From an uncultured Lachnospiraceae bacterium (GTDB taxonomy: Bacteria; Bacillota; Clostridia; Lachnospirales; Lachnospiraceae), in NCBI GenBank assembly GCA_910577785.1, contig CAJTNT010000001.1, positions 91,339-155,338 on the forward strand: a stretch of DNA of 64,000 nucleotides, written 5' to 3'. This document shows, piece after piece, positions 62,091 through 64,000 of the stretch (within the stretch, counting starts at the first letter, position 1; every line of letters begins with the position of its first letter). The translations under genes were made by a program, and so were the position numbers. The notes under the pieces were generated by a model, which was given only the letters and a program-made list of their open reading frames with translations, did not search any database and had not been told where the DNA came from.

Positions 62091-62912
62091 TCAACGTTCT
62101 ATACTCTTTCCATTTAATATCACATCGCATCTGTCGTCCTGAAATAATTTCTCATCCGCAATTCCAAACACCGGCTTATCCAGGTAAACCGGGCCTTCTT
62201 CCTGTAAGATATACATGCCCTCTAAGGTAACGGCCTCCAGCATGCCGGACTCCCTGCCCAAGGAATGGTAGGGTATCAGGCGTAACGGCAAGGCTTCCCG
62301 CTGGATTTGCCCCCAGATGAGGCTCTTCCTGGCAATATGCACGGGGCGGCCCAATAAGGGATCTGCCAGCAGGTTCCCCGTATCGTAAAAGCCCCTAGCG
62401 GGAATCCGGCCTTCCCGTGTAAGCAGAAGAAGGTCGTATGTCGTTTCCTTTTCACGCCTAATATGTAACATCAGCCAGTCAGCCCCTTCCACAACAGCCG
62501 CCGCGCCCGCCAGGCAAACCAGGGCATGCAGGCTCCCTGTGCCCTTCGGCAGCCCCCATTCCAGAAATCCGCCCAGCAGAAGAACCGCCAGATAGACAGC
62601 CGCCCACTGGCGGAGAAATGGCTTTAATCGCTCCTTATCTCCCGATTCCCGGATGAATGGTTTCTTTTTGTGGTAACAGAGCCACACCATACTGGGATTT
62701 ACAAAAAGGTGTACTGCCAGCTGGTAACATATGTAATCATGAAGCACTAAAAAAAAGAACAGGGAAGCAGCCGTGCCTGCCAGACTCCCCAGCAAGATCC
62801 GCCGAAGCGGGGCTGGCTGCCGCAGGAACTTCCCGCCTGCCCAGAGGGCGATGGCATCAATGGCAAAATTCGTCAAAAACCAGATATCGGCATACCATTC
62901 ATATTCTGGCAC
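62091..62912 (-). CDS. spoIIGA: Sigma-E processing peptidase SpoIIGA
   Basis: Membrane aspartic protease that activates pro-sigma-E after engulfment signalling. The N-terminal half has about five membrane helices (ADIWFLTNFAIDAIALWAGG and following). The C-terminal half has the catalytic motif GFYDTGNLLADPLLGRPV with the active Asp. The start is uncertain: a GTG at 62912 (VPEYEWYADIW) fits known N-termini with GGAGG 12-14 nt upstream; other GTG and TTG codons upstream are alternatives. About 273 residues. Confidence 0.92.
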   Translation of the reverse strand: MPEYEWYADIWFLTNFAIDAIALWAGGKFLRQPAPLRRILLGSLAGTAASLFFFLVLHDYICYQLAVHLFVNPSMVWLCYHKKKPFIRESGDKERLKPFLRQWAAVYLAVLLLGGFLEWGLPKGTGSLHALVCLAGAAAVVEGADWLMLHIRREKETTYDLLLLTREGRIPARGFYDTGNLLADPLLGRPVHIARKSLIWGQIQREALPLRLIPYHSLGRESGMLEAVTLEGMYILQEEGPVYLDKPVFGIADEKLFQDDRCDVILNGKSIER

Positions 62913-63116
62913 TGCTTCTGTCCCCACCTCCTGTCTTCCCTCCACAAACAAAACTTATGTTCCCATACCTTCCATGTCCAAGCCTTCCGTTTCCAGGCTT
63001 TCCTATGCGAAGCCCTCATATTTTAAGATTTCCTTCCCCAAAGCCTCCCGTCAAAATTTCCCAACACCAGCCCTTTCTTCTAAATCTACGGGTTCAAAAA
63101 ACCTCCCACAAAAAAT

Positions 63117-63149
63117 ATACTCACGGCAAATTTTATTCGCTGTGAGTAT
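63117..63149 (-). terminator. Hairpin with T run overlapping the spoIIGA promoter
   Basis: ATACTCACGGC (63117-63127) pairs with GCTGTGAGTAT (63139-63149) with one G-T, and on the minus strand a T-rich run follows. It may stop read-through from upstream while the embedded promoter starts spoIIGA. Confidence 0.55.
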
Positions 63150-63182
63150 AGTATAGGGGAAACGGACAGAATTTTTTGTCAA
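63150..63182 (-). promoter_or_regulatory. Long-spacer promoter of spoIIGA-sigE, Spo0A-like
   Basis: TTGACA (63177-63182) and TATACT (63150-63155) on the minus strand are 21 bp apart. The spoIIG promoters of known spore formers have an unusually long spacer and depend on Spo0A. TGTCAAA at this site is one base from the 0A box TGTCGAA. The unusual spacing and the gene order support the call. Confidence 0.65.
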
Positions 63183-63290
63183 ACCGTTGTCCCGTTTGTG
63201 AGAAATTTTGTTACAAGATATGACAAGTATGAAATCAGATAAGGACAAAACTGGATCTATGTCAATACTTTGGACAAAAAAGCCGAAAGA

Positions 63291-63434
63291 TTATGTTGCT
63301 TTTTTAAGTTCCTCATCCTTCTGCTGTGGTGTTATGTAACCAATCGCACTGTGCATTCTTTTTCGGTTATACCAGCCCTCTATGTATTCAAAAATTGCCC
63401 TGTGGGTTTGTTGTATAGGATTTTTGGCTGTCAT
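63291..63434 (-). pseudogene. IS3-family transposase remnant (C-terminal end)
   Basis: The minus strand reads about 47 codons with HRAIFEYIEGWYNRKRMHSA and IGYITPQQKDEEL, then a stop. This is the C-terminal tail of IS3/IS150-type orfB transposases, including the DDE-domain end with YNxxRxHSAxGY. The rest of the element is missing, so it is a relic. Nothing else is supported in 63435-63615. Confidence 0.82.
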
Positions 63435-63615
63435 GTTTGCTCTTGAATCTCGGATATCCTGTATGTTCCTTTTTCAAATCCTCCATTATTTTCAATATTA
63501 CGGCTCACTGTCCGCACTGCTCCCCAATTCCCCAATCTGCCGGAACGCCGGGGATGCCTGCCCTCTGTGCCATATTAGTAATATGCACCCATAAACAGCC
63601 ATCCCCTCCATAACC

Positions 63616-64000
63616 CTAAAATCCCCAAAACTTCGATGCCAGCTCCCGGTTTATTGTGGATGAGAGGAAATTGGGATTGCTGCTCTGGAACATTCTCAGG
63701 CTTTCAAAGAAAGTGGCCTTGCTTCCCGTCTTTAATCCTGCGAAAGTCTTATCCAGTTTCTGATTTTTCACATTCTTCTCCACATATTCCTCCGACTGCT
63801 TTTCGTAATTATCAACCATCGAAGGATTCTTCTTTACTGCGCCCGCATACCAGTTTGTAAGGTATTTCAACGAACTAAGCCCGCCGTCATCGTTTTTCCC
63901 CATCTTCTGGTACTCTGCGTATGCGTCTTTGTCCATCGTCCGCATCATGTCAAGCGCGTTTGTGGTCTGGACAAGATTGCTCCCATGCCCAAGATACCTG
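63616..64000 (-). CDS. C-terminal part of an unrecognised protein (5' end beyond window)
   Basis: The minus-strand frame is open from 64000 to the stop at 63616 (127 codons), beginning YLGHGSNLVQTTNALDMM and ending STINRELASKFWGF. It is hydrophilic, helical and Lys/Asn-rich, without a signal or membrane segment. I do not recognise the family. The first in-frame ATG at 63948 is not necessarily the start. Confidence 0.6.
   Translation of the reverse strand, partial: RYLGHGSNLVQTTNALDMMRTMDKDAYAEYQKMGKNDDGGLSSLKYLTNWYAGAVKKNPSMVDNYEKQSEEYVEKNVKNQKLDKTFAGLKTGSKATFFESLRMFQSSNPNFLSSTINRELASKFWGF

Noticed and set aside
63435..63615. Rest of the IS3 element
   Set aside because: Upstream of the transposase tail the frame has no further transposase motif, and only one end of an inverted repeat is arguable, so an intact element is not supported.

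Overview
The window looks like a chromosomal segment of a spore-forming, anaerobic Firmicute of the Lachnospiraceae type. Supporting signs are the spoIIGA-sigE sporulation pair, the dgt-dnaG-rpoD-trmK-nif3 cluster, a class A RNase P RNA, a clostridial folate operon, AGGAGG-type ribosome binding sites, and secreted proteins with InlB, BIG2, BspA-LRR and dockerin-like domains. I cannot name a species. Most genes are on the minus strand.

Layout. Positions 1-7.8 kb: the edge of an AT-rich DNA cytosine methyltransferase gene (likely acquired), then an operon of a BspA-like LRR protein, a vWA protein, a MoxR-type AAA+ ATPase and a HAD phosphatase. Next is an ABC-F ATPase preceded by a structured leader with a possible 18-codon leader peptide. 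Positions 7.8-11.7 kb: folC-folE-folP-folBK, a tightly overlapping folate operon whose folC carries two in-frame tandem duplications. Positions 11.9-16.8 kb: an LtaS-like phosphoglycerol transferase, tRNA-Leu(CAA), an orphan NMT1/THI5-type substrate-binding lipoprotein and a PHP phosphoesterase. Positions 16.8-17.1 kb: a cluster of intergenic repeats and hairpins.

Positions 17.2-27.2 kb hold the most unusual locus, a Tad/Flp-like surface-assembly operon on the minus strand. It has a strong promoter, three tiny pilin-like proteins, a CpaF-type ATPase, a TadB/C-type platform protein, a TadE-like protein, two single-pass membrane proteins and a 1,415-residue secreted protein with InlB-like repeats. 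The tiny pilin-like proteins begin M-K-x3-E-E-[YF], so they look leaderless, and no prepilin peptidase is present in the window.

Positions 27.3-31.4 kb: an Mrp-type Fe-S ATPase, a lipoprotein, a CmpB-type membrane protein, pyrBI with a hairpin leader, and rnpB. Positions 31.4-39.4 kb: a secreted GH43/discoidin/BIG2 protein, a roughly 210-bp imperfect palindromic element, a secreted NlpC/P60-like amidase with SH3, dockerin-like and LRR modules, and an AraC regulator. Positions 39.5-49.9 kb: housekeeping genes (uridine kinase-like protein, VOC protein, Nif3, TrmK, RpoD, DnaG, Dgt, a ferredoxin-type aldo/keto reductase, exonuclease III) and tRNA-Leu(AAG). Positions 50-56.3 kb: a Cof-type HAD phosphatase, a siroheme sulfite/nitrite reductase, gene remnants, two small unknown proteins and leuS. 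Positions 56.4-64 kb: two paralogous HTH proteins (one apparently frameshifted), a beta-CASP nuclease, sigE, spoIIGA with a long-spacer promoter, an IS3 transposase remnant and the edge of an unrecognised gene.

All calls come from reading the sequence and recalled family motifs. No database search was run.
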